Shown here one piece after another: positions 63,015 to 64,000 of a stretch of DNA of 64,000 bases (position 1 is the first letter of the stretch; each line of letters begins with the position of its first letter). The stretch lies in NCBI GenBank assembly GCA_963575745.1, contig CAUYUJ010004559.1, positions 73,271 to 137,270 on the forward strand, given 5' to 3'. The position numbers and the translations under genes were made by a program. The notes under the pieces were generated by a model that saw nothing but the letters and a program-made list of their open reading frames with translations, searched no databases and had not been told where the DNA came from. Origin of the DNA: Prorocentrum cordatum. Its lineage: Eukaryota > Sar > Dinophyceae > Prorocentrales > Prorocentraceae.

Positions 63015-64000
63015 ATCACATCCTTCGGGGGCAACGCTAGGGGGGTCAGGCTCAGCGGGGGGCGCATCGACCCTCGATCGCTCATTTGCCCTTGGCACTT
63101 GCCCCGCCCAGGACAGTCCGGATTCGATATGCAGGACCAGTCGCCGCCCCATCGGCGGTGTATCGCCGAGTCTAGGTCCATGGTTCCCCTCCACCTGAGC
63201 TGGTCCCCCTACCCATCGGTCGTTGAAAGTAGGGTACTTCTGGATTCCCAGATTCCAATATGCTTTGAGCGCCTTCCTCCTTCAGTGGTCGAGTGGCTTC
63301 ACCTTTTCCGTCCTCCTCAGGGGGCGGACGGAACTCAATCTAGTTTCAGCGCCTTCCTACTGCATGGTTCTACCTACTTCTTCCGACCGATGGGCAGTGT
63401 TGCCCCTTGCCCTCCTCACCCTCCCCCGCTCTTGTTGTTCCTTGTCACCCTTCAATTCTCGGAGACCTGGAGGTTGGCGCCAGCGTCAATATCGGCGTTT
63501 GCCTTCATCGAGGGAAGGTGATCCAAATCTCGGTGATGCTGGTACGAGTTGGGCTTCCCAGGTGGCCGAAGCCGAAATCTTACCTCCAGCGCCAACGTCT
63601 GGTGGAAGCCCCTTGTGCTGGTGTCTGTGCCTATTTCCAAGCCTCCCAGCATTCCCCACCTCGTCAGGTGTGTGGTGCTGGTGAGGGTAATGAGATACTG
63701 CGCGTGAAGAGGTTTTGACATTACGACAGGAAGTGCGACACAGCAACCATTTTTCATATGTGTTTCAAAACCTCCGTGTTGATATGCTTAGAAAACAACG
63801 GATTTTGGAATATTTTCGACGGGTGCGCGATGAATGTAGGATATTTTCGACATGCGCGCGGGCGTGGCCGCATGCTCTCACTCGACAGAATGGCGAAAAT
63901 ATCCTTTCTTGATTCCCAACCCGCCCTCTCCTAGGAAGCGCCAACATGGATTGAGGCGCGCGGATTCGCGACGGGTCCTGTTTCCCTGCGGAACCGGCGC
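63015..64000. other. window end, no supported gene
   Basis: A 179-codon plus frame (62982-63521) shows no motif. Near 63800-63905 the motif ggatattttcg recurs and is complemented by cgaaaatatcc, forming a small inverted repeat. Confidence 0.35.

Overview
The window looks like nuclear DNA of a core dinoflagellate. The evidence is a copy of the dinoflagellate spliced leader (one T short) at 19429-19449, GC-rich protein genes with GC-AG as well as GT-AG introns, a pentatricopeptide protein of the W-rich dinoflagellate type, LINE and copia-like retroelement relics of dinoflagellate style, and many short inverted-repeat elements. It is gene-poor and repeat-dense. Nothing looks bacterial, and no rRNA, tRNA or CRISPR was found. 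No species is assigned.

Layout. 1-4 kb: low-complexity arrays, then the last two exons of a DYRK-like CMGC protein kinase (3276-3968, +). 4-7.1 kb: three hairpin (MITE-like) elements and dispersed repeats. 7.4-12.8 kb (-): LINE-A, with a clean ORF1, an endonuclease ORF and a thumb/RNase H ORF, but with the reverse transcriptase core deleted. 12.8-14.3 kb repeats the blocks seen on the other side of LINE-A. 15.0-16.6 kb (+): LINE-C, a reverse transcriptase relic. 17.65-19.30 kb (+): a three-exon gene for a probable secreted protein; its second intron is almost entirely one hairpin element. 19.4-24.2 kb (+): LINE-B, decayed but covering ORF1, endonuclease and reverse transcriptase, with the spliced-leader copy at its 5' end. 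24.2-28.3 kb: minisatellite, TG/CA and CAACA arrays.

28473-31343 (+) is the best gene in the window: about 14 PPR repeats fused in one frame to a complete catechol-O-methyltransferase-like domain. 31.9-39.9 kb is dominated by simple repeats, tandem arrays and short inverted-repeat elements. 40.2-45.9 kb (+): LINE-D, decayed. 46.1-52.3 kb (+): a C-terminal piece of a tRNA 2'-phosphotransferase-like domain, then a decayed polyprotein with a RING-like finger and a retropepsin-like motif. 53816-54418 (+): a short LOV/PAS-like protein without the photoactive cysteine, with a MITE ending 19 bp before its start codon. 54.5-64 kb: more MITE-like elements, G-rich arrays, microsatellites and a few possible exons.

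The genes do not form a pathway. What links them is retroposition and element insertion. Spliced-leader-like sequences sit upstream of three LINE ORF1 regions and of the PPR-methyltransferase gene, which fits copying of trans-spliced mRNAs back into the genome. Short inverted-repeat elements sit in introns, next to genes and between exon-like pieces, as expected of introner-type elements.
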